From NCBI GenBank assembly GCA_027924585.1, contig BSBM01000186.1, positions 7,874,001-7,938,000 on the forward strand: DNA of 64,000 bases, written 5' to 3'. Shown piece by piece: positions 22,301-31,994 of this stretch. The DNA is from Larix kaempferi. Lineage: Eukaryota; Streptophyta; Pinopsida; Pinales; Pinaceae. The notes below the pieces were generated by a model. The model made no database searches, was not told the DNA's origin, and saw only the letters and a program-made list of their open reading frames with translations. Numbering within the stretch: the first letter of the stretch is position 1; each line of letters opens with the position of its first letter. Made by a program: the position numbers and the translations under genes.

Positions 22301-23082
22301 TAAAATCAATCTTTGAGGTATTTGGTTGTTCAATTTAACTGTACAAGTGTCTTCGGGTCTCCAATTTACTACCAGCTGGCAGGACGAGCAAGCCCTAATT
22401 TCTCTGTAACTGTGAAAACCCACAAACAAATTCTTCAGTAACTGCAGCTTTCGGCTTTTAGGCACATGTCCTCGCTCCACTTAGTCTCCAGTTTCGTGAT
22501 GCACATGTGAAATAACTTCTTTCACATCAAACTCGGCTTATGCCTCTTCCTGTCATGATACGCTCTGTTCTAGCTGATGATTACCACGATCTCTTCCACG
22601 AAACAGTCACACCTACTTTCATGATGATTACTGGAGTAACACGTATCAACACCCTTTAAACATGCGATTAGTCACTTAGAAATGAAACCCATGCGAAAAT
22701 TTAGTTTAAAAAATGGTGATTTCGGCTGGTGCGAATTCTTATAGCGCCACTGTGTTGATTTTTCATGATTGCGCTACAAGAATCATTTACATTCAATTTT
22801 GGCACTAATTCAACCATTTTTTCCATTTTAAATCAAATTTAAATGATAAAATACGCTCTTTGAATATATTTGTGACATTCTTAATCAATATAAGTCCTAT
22901 GGATCCCTTCAAATCCTAAAGAAAAATAATAAAAATCTAAAGGCAAAAATCAAAAGTTTCACTTTAAAACCAAAAATTTCCTAAAGGAAGCAAATGAGAA
23001 AAATTAAGCAAATGAGCAAACTTAAAATAAAAACTACAATCAAAATATATTAAATTGAAGGAAACAAGTTCATGACTTAACA
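19333..23082 (-). repeat. 5' LTR of element N (3,750 bp)
   Basis: On the minus strand it runs from TGTTAAGTCATG (23082) to CAAACA (19333), with intact TG...CA ends. It is collinear with 9126-12866. It contains the second accessory ORF copy (22003-19987) and the hairpin at 22735-22783 (one mismatch). A CTTCC target duplication lies just outside at 23083-23087. Confidence 0.93.
19987..22003 (-). pseudogene. LTR-encoded accessory protein ORF (copy in 5' LTR of element N), broken
   Basis: This is the same ~672-codon frame as 11794-9778, from the ATG at 22003 to the TGA at 19987-19989. It is open from 22003 to 21560, then shifted by an extra A in the run near 21563 (five A's against four). It is open again from 21369 to 20545 with a Lys/Glu-rich, nuclear-signal-like stretch (KRSKKKKAKIKAIEL), then from 20385 as a coiled coil (MENLQRTIKQYRHQMDCMQ, LREDLQEVNENYQELI). 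TAG codons at 20545-20547 and 20425-20427 are CAG in the partner LTR. Because the two copies are broken at different sites, the ancestral LTR evidently had one continuous ORF. Function unknown; read in the sense of the element. Confidence 0.72.
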
Positions 23083-23087
23083 CTTCC
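23083..23087. repeat. Target site duplication of element N (right)
   Basis: CTTCC, identical to 9121-9125, immediately outside the 5' LTR end at 23082. Confidence 0.9.
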
Positions 23088-23944
23088 CATCTATCTAAAA
23101 ACAGTGTTTGAATGGATGCAAAGGTGGGGATAGATGCGTTTGGTAGATCTCTGAACCATCTTTTAGCCTCTCTAGACAAACTTTTTGCAAACAACCTCAT
23201 CTTAGCATCATCATGGTCTACTTCCTCTAGGTCGATAAAATATTCAAACCTATCCATGTGTTGCCTTGCTGTAAAGTTCCCATCCCCATCATACAAGGAA
23301 ATTCTTTGTGAGTAATTTTGAGGGAGATCATGCAAGACAACTGGTAGATCCAAAGGTGCAAATTTGGCTTCCATAGGTACAGGTGGATTCTGGGCTATGG
23401 GAGGGATATTCTGAAGGATATTCTGAGGAGGGTTTTGAGCTAAGTTCGTAGTATGTGACTGAGAGGTCAAGGAATGTGTGTCTCTTTTTTCAACTTTCAC
23501 AATATTTTGCAAATTATGCCACACAGGATCTAGCAAATAAGTCTCAATATTATTTGGATTTACTTCAGTTATCTCTAGATCTGTTTCTGATTTTGATTTT
23601 AATAAGGACCTCCCAATAGTTACTTCTAAATCTAATTCCTGAAAATCATACAACTCTTCTTTAGACACAGATATTTCAATATTAGAAGTGCTAGCCTTAT
23701 CTTTTTAACTTCTATGCCTAAGAAGAACTTCTGGGTTTTCCACACTCAGCAAGAGTTCAGAAATGGGGTTACCTCTTGTATGGATCCTTCTAGGGGCCAG
23801 GATGCCTTCTGAACTTTCTTTAGAAATAGAGATGGAATCTTCAATATTCCTAGTGGAGTCTCCTTTAAATGAAAATCCTGATGAGTGGAGTCGCCAGGGA
23901 AAATGCACAACCTTCTTTAACTTCAAAAACCTCTGTTTGCCCAC
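23083..23944 (-). pseudogene. gag of element H, N-terminal half
   Basis: Read from MGKQRFLKLKKVVHFPWRLH (23944) in a frame interrupted once by TAA (about 23703-23705) and then open to the insertion point. The capsid-like core includes KFAPLDLPVVLHDLPQNYSQ, ISLYDGDGNFTARQHMDRFE, DDAKMRLFAKSLSREAKRWF and SIQTLFLDRWE, where element N interrupts. The continuation is at 9125-8399. The start at 23944 is the first Met after the PBS; its assignment is tentative. Confidence 0.8.
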
Positions 23945-24012
23945 ATAAATCTCTTCTTTCTATGAAAAGTGAAATTCTTTGTCGTTTCTCCTCGGGATAA
24001 TGCAACATTCAC

Positions 24013-24030
24013 TTCCTGGAAATGACGCCA
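24013..24030 (-). promoter_or_regulatory. Putative PBS of element H
   Basis: The minus strand reads TGGCGTCATTTCCAGGAA beginning at 24030, three bases from an LTR-like end (plus strand TGTTAGCACCC at 24034). It resembles the TGGCGCCGTT-type site of element N with several changes, and sits in the same position relative to gag. Confidence 0.55.
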
Positions 24031-24033
24031 ATA

Positions 24034-24967
24034 TGTTAGCACCCAAAATGTACCTCGAGGTTGCAGAGAGGTCAAGCTGGGGTAACCACAAAACCACTTC
24101 AGGAAAGATAAGTTGGCTTCTTCCTCTCTAGAGGGGGATCTCTCACAGAATTCTAAACAAGGCCAGATTATATGGATGAGAATTGAAATCAAAGTGTTGT
24201 TTGGTTGAAAGAAAAATGGACACACATTGGGTAGTGGAGTCAAAACATACAAATATGATTAAATATGACAGTTCTTTGCAAAGAAAACTACACAGAGACA
24301 GGATAGCCACCCGCTCACAGTCAAAGAGATTTTTTTTGGTGATTAAAGAAGAAGCTAGAAACAATCCATCAACATAGAGCATATGATAATGAATTATATA
24401 TCGAATTTAGCAGAAAATGGTAGTGGATGCTTGAAATGAAAGAAAAAGAGCATACATTTATGAATTATGTCCCTGTACAACACTTATCCAATCATGAAAA
24501 ACATAATAGTGTGAATTAAAGAATGAGAGAAACATTCACATAAGAGAAGAAGTAAACAGATTGTAAGACAAATAACCCAAGAACCTATGATAATAATTCT
24601 TGCTTGGCCTTGCCATATTTTTATTGAAATATAACTCAGAACGCTTAACACAGAAAACTCACGGTTCCAACAAAAGTTTCCAACCTTTTTCTCTTCTATT
24701 ACACTGATTATATAGATGCTCTGAGCCTTCAGGCTCGAGCTGCCTCAACAAGAAGTTGTTACAATATAAGTGACACCTATTCAAACAGGTTCACCACCCT
24801 CAGGAATTATTTACAACAAAATGACAATGCTGGAAAAACTGGCTGAATTGCCTTACAAACTTACTTAGAATTTTTACCAAAAGGCAACATACTCTAACAA
24901 AATAAACAAAAATGCTTCAACGCATATTTCCTCCATGCTACTATTCCATGATCATCAAATCTTCAGG
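24034..24967. other. R/U5-like part of the element H LTR, no gene
   Basis: Between the accessory ORF end and the PBS-like site I see no coding sequence, only short ORFs. It corresponds in position to 9126-9777 and 19333-19986 of element N, the non-coding end of each LTR. Confidence 0.5.
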
Positions 24968-27900
24968 AGTGCAATATCAGCTTTCCCTTCCCATATTTCT
25001 CAACGAGATTCTAGAGCTCAGCAGCTGACAGCTCTGAGGTGCCCATCTCCTTTACTAAGACTCAGATCTCTGTGTGGTCCCTATAAGAGTAGCTCCAAAC
25101 ATGGGCACTAACCTCCTTGAACATCATGCTTAATTCAAAATCCTTTGCCATTTTCTCCACCATTGTCTTCCCTGATAGCAACTGATCCATACCCGTAAAA
25201 TCTGTTAAATCCACCTTAAATCCTACCAACTTGTTCTGATATTCTTCCTCTATGATCATTGTTCCATCCTCTTCCCAAAAGAGAGGTAACCCTTTCTTGA
25301 ACAAAGGGTCAAACATGTCTCTGAAATACTTGATCTGTTGTGCCATGACATCTATTTTAGCTTGAATAGCCTTTACTTCCAGGTGCTTGTGCATTGCTTT
25401 TTTGGCTCCAATGATGATGGAAACCATATCTTTTATGGCAGTTGTGTTAACCTACTCCTCAGATAGGCCATTCAGGAACTCAATGGCATTCTCAATATAC
25501 TCTACAAGTTTTTTGTTCAATTTCTCATTGGTTGTTGTCACACTATTCTTGGCCAATTTGATCACTGCTTCCTTGTCTAAGACAAAATCAAGGAAGGGCC
25601 TCAATTTTCCTGCTTCTTCAATAATGCCATCCCAGATGACCTTCCTGGCCTCTAGCAAGGCAGTCTTCCCTGTGGCTTGTCTTGTCAATTCCTCATATTT
25701 ACCTTGTAACTCCTTGTACTTGGTTTCCCAAGCCTCCTTATCTTTCTTTGTTTTATCCATCAGGGTTTTTAGATTCACATTCTGCTTTTTCAACCTTGTT
25801 ACTTCCATCTCTTCCAGACTAGCATAGGATATGGACCCTATAAGGGAAAAGTCACCAGCCTCTATAGAGGGTGTGGCTATGCTTCCTATTTCCTGCTCTT
25901 CCTCTAACAACTTCTTCTCAAGCTCCTCATTCCTGGCCTTCAAAGTTTTCTCACTGCTTACCACCAAATTCATGTATGTCTTCCATTGTTTTTCCTTCTC
26001 TTCAAGCTTCAATAGCTCGGTTCTATAGTATGCCAAGTCAGTTTGCAACTTCTCCCTCTTTTCCTCCAGTTTTGCTAGCTCAGAGACCTCCACTAACTGG
26101 GAAGAGGGGATTTTCAACCCCTTTTTTAGAGATTGGATGATGTTTTCTTTTTCATTGAGTAGGCTTTGAATGTTGGCTCTTTTGTAAGCTTGGCCCTCAG
26201 TGGCCAATATCTCACCCTGCAATTTCTTAATCTATGCCTTATGAGCTTTGTTCTCCATCTTTTCCTACCTGAGCTGGCTGGAAACCTTACTCTTACTCAC
26301 TTGTAACTTCGATAGCTCCAAGGTTACCCTCAATAGTTTAGTATAAATGAAATCCCCGGTTTCTTTGTGCAAGTTTATTACATGTGGCACAGGGATTTCC
26401 TCTATATTCATCCTTACCTCAGTGGCCTTGTTCTTAGTGGCCAAGGCCAAACTCAGGGTGTTGTGAGCGAGGCTCTTGCTAGTCACTAGAGACACTTCCT
26501 TGATTGAAATATTCCTTACTTTTGTATATAACTTAGACTCTTCTGAGGCTACTCTTGAGTCCACCTTGTATTCATCTATCAACTCATCTCTAGTCTTGCT
26601 TAAAGCAGAAGGCTCAGTGGCTGCTGGGTTAAACATATACTCCTTGATCTCAAATGCTAGCAACTTATCCACTTGTTTCTTTTTTCCTTTACCAGTCACC
26701 ATATGTACTAGCTTTTGCTCAGACTCCTCGGTTTTCTTCCTTTTTTGGGCTCTTCAGCTTCCTTTTCTATGTCCATAGGGACATTGTCCTCTTCCTTTCT
26801 AGACCTTATCAAATTGGTGGCCATGGGCACAGCTGTTGACACTGATAGGACTAGGCTATAAGAGTCAGGCATTGAGGATGTGTTCCCTTGTGTCAATAGG
26901 GAAGAGCTCTCAGGTGGGTCTATTTGCATTTGGCTCCTGCTAGGGCATTCTAATAAATTTGCAGCTTCTGCCATGCCTGGAATTTCAAAATGCATAAAAG
27001 ATTTCCTATTGCTTTCCTTCCTCCTATTGGAAATGATGTGGTGGGGATCATAGTTTAAGGATTCTTCTGTTTTGAACCCCATGTCCCTTATCATGCATTC
27101 GATGGATGGAAGAGATCCTTTACCTTTCACTATGACTGGGCCTACAGCCCATGGAAACACAATATCAGAGCCCTTTCTATGATCTAGAAAATGCTCGGTT
27201 TTTTCCTTCAATTGTTGTCTGATGAATTCTAATGCAAACAATCTGTGGGTCAGGAAAACTGGTAGCACATGGGGTGCTTGAGAAAACCCATAAACCCTAA
27301 TGATTCTGCTATGCTCTGAAAGGAACCAATTCCCTACTCTCTTCTCAGGAGAAGGTTGTAGTAACTCTTTCCTTTCTGGAAATACCCTAGGCAGCTTCTT
27401 ATGGAAAATGACATGATAAACTTCAGAAATGAGCTCATTATGGAACTTGGTGTAATCAGTGTACATCTCCTGAGTAAGTAGTACCTCAGGCATTTGCATG
27501 TTTTCCTCATTGAACACCAGGAACATTTTTAGTAAGTAGGACTGAAATCTAAAAATCCTTGACTCTTGGAAATTCTTTAGCTGGGAGTGTATACTTTTAG
27601 CCAAAACTTCATCAAACCTGAGGCATGCACATTGGGAAGACTGACTTGGGTCATCTGATTCTAGGGAGCAAGTGCCTAGGACAAAAATCAAACTTGTTAA
27701 AGGTTCTGTGACATACATATCAGAGTCTAGACCTAGGAATTGGCTCATCATGTTGATAACATCTTTGGATTCTTCTTTGAATAGTTTGGCCTTAGCCAGG
27801 AAAGCATGCTCTTGTAATTGGATAGTAGGATTCAGGAAAGACCTGTAGAAATTCTGTTTTTTGTCAACAGGGGATTGTCTAAAAAACTGGATTAGGGATT

Positions 27901-28192
27901 CTTCTTTATACCCTTTAACTTTCTGGTAAAACACTTATGGGACTGACAGGGTCTTTCTAATGGTTTGGGGATCGATTTTGCAAAGGATTTTGGAATTGGA
28001 TGCGTCCATGATTGTCCTCTCGGTAGAAGAGTAGTTAGAAGCACACCATTCAACAAATCCTAGAAAACCTAGGGTTTGGTCGACTCTAAATAGATGGTAA
28101 TAGGACTGGTAGACTTTGTGCACGTCTATACCTAACTCTCTAACCACCTTCAACTTGTTTTTCATAGTCTCCATGGGGTCATGGGTCATCAT
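24968..28192 (-). pseudogene. LTR-encoded accessory protein ORF of element H, broken
   Basis: A ~1,075-codon frame starts at ATG 28192 (MMTHDPMETMKNKLKVVREL). It is open to a single TAA at 27935-27937, then to 26708. After a one-base shift in an A-rich run near 26745 it continues 26702-24968, with TAG codons at 26265, 26232 and 25452 and a TGA at 25062. N-terminal ~400 residues: globular, with VINMMSQFLGLDSDMYVTEP, CLRFDEVLAKSIHSQL and FRFQSYLLKMFLVFNEENM. The middle is Ser/Glu/Lys-rich. Residues from about 26222 to 25452 form a long coiled coil (EKENIIQSLKKGLKIPSSQL, KLEEKREKLQTDLAYYRTEL). Layout parallels the element N accessory ORF: globular head, charged middle, coiled-coil tail, same strand as gag, same location. 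I do not recognise the family. Confidence 0.68.
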
Positions 28193-29186
28193 GGTGTCGT
28201 AGACCTCTGCGTCTCTGTACTATCAGTGTCTCTATGTTTTGAAGCTCAAAACCAGGGGGCTCCCTTTCACTCAGTTCAGCCATTAAATAGTTTGGTATAG
28301 AGCAGAGAACCTACCTGGTTAGTTGACAGATGGCTTGGGCACTTGGTTGACCTGTCCATTTCTGCACAACTTGCTCCTGTCACTTTCCGATGCAAATAGG
28401 ACAGATGGGATCTGGTTCTCCATGCAGGCTATTTTTTTATATTATTTCCCCTCACTATCACCCTTGCATCTCCTATAGTGAAGAGGTTTTCTCAGTTTTC
28501 CATCTGTGAGATTTATGTTGGGTCGTAGATCTCTGTCTCTGCTTTGACCCCACAATCCCTTTGTGGCTCCGAACCCTTACTCACATTGCCTTCCCTAAAA
28601 CATAGATCCGCGTGGTAGACGTGAACCGTCAATCTAGATATCATATGCATCCTGACCACCCAACAAAGTGGCGCCTACCATAGTTCGTGGATTCAGGGTC
28701 TATCAATGCTCCGCGCTTTTTCAAACCATGAAGTTCCTCTCCGTCGTTGATTCACTTTCCTACCAGATTTGCTCCAGCCATGATTTCCTCCTTTACCAAA
28801 AGTTCACTGATCCAAAAATTTCTTTTCTCCATGCATTTTGTATCGAAGAAGTACTTCCCGACCATATATCTGCTCTGTTGGCCGTTGATCGGGTTTTCAA
28901 AGTGTTCGTTGGCTAGCCCGTTTTGCTTTTGCATAGCCTATCTCCAACTTCTTTCGCGAGGTGTGCCTACGACCATAGATCTTCACCACTCTAGATCTAC
29001 GCTATCCATAGGTGCCATCACATGTTGCAGGCGCATCCCTTTGTATTTAACCTCTTCTTGTAATGTTAAACTTAGGTCCGTCGATCCTTCCCCTTTGCAA
29101 CCTTACACATAACTTACACAGAGCGTTGATTTTTGACCTTTTGGTCTGTGTGGATCAAGAGTTGAGCTTTTCTTCACTATTCCCAT
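28193..29186. other. Outer LTR region of element H and possible remnant of another gypsy element
   Basis: No gene is supported. At 28669-28675 the plus strand has TGGCGCC in the context CCAACAAAGTGGCGCCTACC. This resembles the LTR end plus PBS arrangement of Tat-type elements on the plus strand. The short plus-strand ORFs that follow lack gag motifs. The boundary between element H's LTR and this possible older remnant is not visible. Confidence 0.35.
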
Positions 29187-29522
29187 GGATATGAAACCTT
29201 CCAATGTAAAAAAAAAACTGGTGTTAACAAGAGTTATAACAAGTAGGTTTGAGGGTTGTAAAATTTAGGTTTTATGTGCGTTAAGGTTTAATATTAAGGG
29301 TTATAGACATTAATGGTTTAAAGCTACAATGATTTAGGACTTACAAATTTAAAAATGTGTAGGGTTTATAAGGGTTTTGTTTTAAGAGTTAGTGATAACA
29401 AAATTATATGGATTAAATGATATATGGTTCAAAGTAGATGAGGTTTATAACATTCAAGTGTTCCATGGTTTGGGTTTTATAGGGGTTAAAGTATATATTG
29501 TTATAAATTATAGGTGTTATAA
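29187..29522. other. AT-rich segment with degenerate GGTTTA-like motifs
   Basis: No gene. The plus strand repeats loosely related words such as AGGTTT, AAGGGTTATAG, TAGGGTTTATAAGGGTTTTG and GGTTTAAAG. It could be a decayed simple repeat. The tandem chromovirus inserted at its right edge. Confidence 0.4.
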
Positions 29523-29527
29523 TAAGG
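29523..29527. repeat. Target site duplication of tandem chromovirus (left)
   Basis: TAAGG immediately precedes the LTR terminus TGATGCAGG at 29528 and is identical to 41891-41895. Confidence 0.9.
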
Positions 29528-30543
29528 TGATGCAGGAGCATCGGGGCCTAGGCAGGGTTATCGAAGTTGATCGACAAGAGAAGACCGACCAAAGGGAGTG
29601 TCGACGACCACTGGTGCGGAAGAGCAGATTGGATGTCGAAGTCAATAAGTCGAGCAAGAGAAGTTGATCGCATATCAAGAGTCGACATGTCAGAGGTTGA
29701 TAGACGATAGAGCTGTAGCAGAGACTTCGAGGATCAACATGTTGTCGAATCACGACATCGACAGGTTTGGGCATGAGCCAAGCGAGGAGGAAGGGGAGGA
29801 CTAGCGAAGCCTGAAGATGCGAAAGGAAGCCAACATGTATGTCAAAGGCTGACAGAAGACAGTATGGTCGAGGCAGTGATAAGACCAACTACTGTAGCAG
29901 TGTTAGAAGGATGCACAGAAATTCAAGCATAGTACTTGGTATCCATTCGGAGTGTCTAAGGAAGTTATTAGCAGTTATTGCATGTGGTTGGGATTGTGAT
30001 AGATGTCGTCACAGGTGGAGATTGTGCAGCACGGTAGGGGCACTCACAATTGCAGGTCTGCAGGATCAGGGAGATCGGAGGACAGAGGAAGAGTGTTTCG
30101 GGAGTTGGGGTAGACCTAGGGATGCGCAGCAGTAGAGTAGAATGCCAAGGAGTTTGGATCAGTTGGATAACGTATCTTGGCAGAGTTCTGTTCGATAAGC
30201 AGAGGACTGAGAGAGCAGAACTCAAGAGAGGATTTGTAGATTGAATAGGAGAGACACACATCTACAGGAGGCAGAGAATATCGAGCCATAGCTCAGAGTT
30301 CCACAGTGAACCAGGGGAAGGAGAAGATTGACAAACTGAGATAGCAAACAATTACTTATGTATTGTAATAGGCTAAGGCCGACAATAGTTTGTTGTTTAA
30401 ATTCCTTGCATTTCACACTGTAACCCTTTTCAGTAGAAGTAATATAAGCCAGCTTCTGGCATCATATTTACATATTGTTTATGTGAACGCGTGTGTTGTG
30501 TGTAATTGTTAAGCAAAAACCCTTTTCAGGTGACCTTGCATCA
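29528..30543 (+). repeat. LTR A of tandem chromovirus (1,016 bp)
   Basis: TGATGCAGGAGCATCGG to GTGACCTTGCATCA, bounded outside by TAAGG and inside by the PBS. It lacks about 20 bp (around GATGTGAAGGTCGAGAG) present in the other two LTRs. Confidence 0.92.
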
Positions 30544-30545
30544 AG

Positions 30546-30557
30546 TGGTATCAGAGC
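30546..30557 (+). promoter_or_regulatory. PBS (tRNA-iMet) of body 1
   Basis: TGGTATCAGAGC two bases after the LTR terminus, an exact match to the initiator tRNA-Met 3' end complement. A second, weaker copy (TCAAGTGGTTTCAAC) follows 43 bp later. Confidence 0.88.
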
Positions 30558-30797
30558 AGAAGAATCCTGTGAGCAGGAAAGCGTCAAGTGGTTTCAACAT
30601 TGGAAGTGAATCCAGTGTGCAAGTGCGTTGAACAACTCTAGTTGCAGTTGGGTAGATTTGTGCATGACTTGTGAAAGTACGGTTGCGATTGGACAGAGTG
30701 GGAGTTTCAACCGAGGTTGAAAATGGCTCACAAAGGCGTTAATGTCCGAGGAGTTGGATGAATAGAGTGTGGCATAGCAGTCAAAGTTGATCATGAG

Positions 30798-31815
30798 ATG
30801 TTTGATGAGTGCGTTCAAACAATGCGAATTTTGATAGATGAAGTCGCATCGATTAAAGAAATCCAAAGGCATGGTTGTATTCCTGATGCGTTAGACCACA
30901 ACGACAAGGAGGTCGAAGTAGTGGAAGCATGGGAAGGAGCAGGAGAAGAACCAAAACACAAACTCATCAAGCTTCTGATGGATATGAGAGGTCAGACAAA
31001 GATAGATGTATGTACCTACTCAGGAAGTCTGGACCTAGAAGACTTGATTGAATTGTTCAGAGAAATGGAGAAATACTTCGCCATAGAGCAGATCGAGGAT
31101 CCTAAACAGGTTAAGACTGCATGTTTGAGATTGAAGGGTCATGCCTCATTGTGGTGGGACAATGTGCAGGCTGACAGAATCATGAAGGGCAAGGATAAAA
31201 TCAAGTCTTGGGATAGGATGGTCGTAAAGTTGAAAGGGAAGTTCTTGCCGAACGACTATGTGATTTCTTTGTTCCGGAAGTTGCAGAACTTTCGACAAAA
31301 AGAGATGTCCATGAGGGAATACACAGAAGAGTTCTACATATTGTCAATAAGGTCGAGTCAGATTGACGAAGGCGAAGAAGCTGTCGCAAGGTATGTCAAC
31401 GGCTTGAAATATGCCATTCAAGAAGAGTTGAGCATGTCAAGATTAAGAGCAGTCGGTGAAGCCTACCAGTTAGCTCTAAAGGCAAAAGATGAACTGTTGA
31501 GGAAATCCACATCGACCAGAGGTAGGATGACTGGTTGGGTTGCGAAGACTGTTTCCGTGAAGGGAGAAACTAGCATATACAAAAGAGAAACCATCGAATA
31601 CAACCGACGTGCAGAAGGGACATAGACAAGAGATAATATGCAAGAGAACCGACGTGATGGTTGAGAAACACGCAGTCGAGGTGCGTATGGTCGAAGTGGT
31701 CCATCCAACGGAAAGGGATCTAACAGACTAGACATAATATATAACAAGTGTCGAGGAGTAGGACACAAGGCTTATGAATGCCCAGAGAACCTACATGCTA
31801 TAGAGGAGTCGAAAA
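30798..31815 (+). pseudogene. gag of chromovirus body 1
   Basis: Open from 30798 to 31625 (275 codons; MFDECVQTMRILIDEVASIK at its start), then interrupted. The capsid-like core is EMEKYFAIEQIEDPKQVKTA, LKGHASLWWDNVQADRIMKG, KFLPNDYVISLFRKLQNFRQ and VARYVNGLKYAIQEELSMSR. The knuckle near 31741-31783 reads NKCRGVGHKAYECP with the first Cys changed to Tyr (TAT). A TAG at 31624 and later stops break the C-terminus. Best-preserved gag of the three copies. Confidence 0.85.
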
Positions 31816-31994
31816 TTAGACGTCGAAGAGATGAGAAAACCGATGAGAGGGCAGAGTCGACATCCGACAGTAATGAGGACGAGAAGAAGAAAAGTTGAAA
31901 CCTAATGGCCAGGAGAACATTGATTGAGGAAGACTGACGTGACGAGAAAGAGCTGACACAGCAAAAGGATATCTTTCGAACCAAAGTGTGAATC

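Larger units (their letters stand above)
9126..23082 (-). mobile_element. Complete giant-LTR Ty3/gypsy retrotransposon nested in element H (element N)
   Basis: The 13,957-bp element has two long direct repeats (9126-12866 and 19333-23082) and a perfect CTTCC target duplication. A primer site lies next to the inner end of the 5' LTR, and gag-pol is read on the minus strand. It sits inside the Gag reading frame of element H, so it is younger than H. The polyprotein order is gag, protease, an archaeal-type RNase H, RT, a degenerate gypsy RNase H, and integrase. The extra RNase H and the DSGASHNLMP-type protease point to the Tat/Ogre side of Ty3/gypsy, although Tat elements as I know them carry the extra RNase H after RT. 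Both LTRs contain the same accessory ORF. The LTRs differ by a few percent by eye, so the insertion is not recent. All genes carry lesions, so no autonomous copy is present. Confidence 0.93.
23083..28660 (-). mobile_element. Element H (Ty3/gypsy), upstream portion: long LTR-like region, PBS and gag start
   Basis: This is the 5' portion of element H. From high to low coordinates it has a long region carrying an accessory ORF (28192-24968), a TG-type LTR boundary at 24034, a PBS-like site (24013-24030) and gag (23944-23083). By analogy with element N, everything above 24034 is the 5' LTR, at least 4.2 kb long. No second LTR survives, so the LTR identity and the outer boundary (somewhere between 28192 and about 28660) are inferred. 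The gag is cut by element N. Confidence 0.7.

Noticed and set aside
26700-26760. Programmed -1 frameshift in the H LTR ORF
   Set aside because: The A run is not in the canonical X XXY YYZ register and many other lesions exist nearby; kept only as a low-interest question.
28668-29112. Plus-strand ORFs of 82 and 121 codons
   Set aside because: No motif, overlapping frames, and located in LTR-like or remnant sequence.
29200-29522. Interstitial telomere repeat (TTTAGGG)
   Set aside because: Words like TAGGGTTTA occur but no two exact adjacent heptamers are present.
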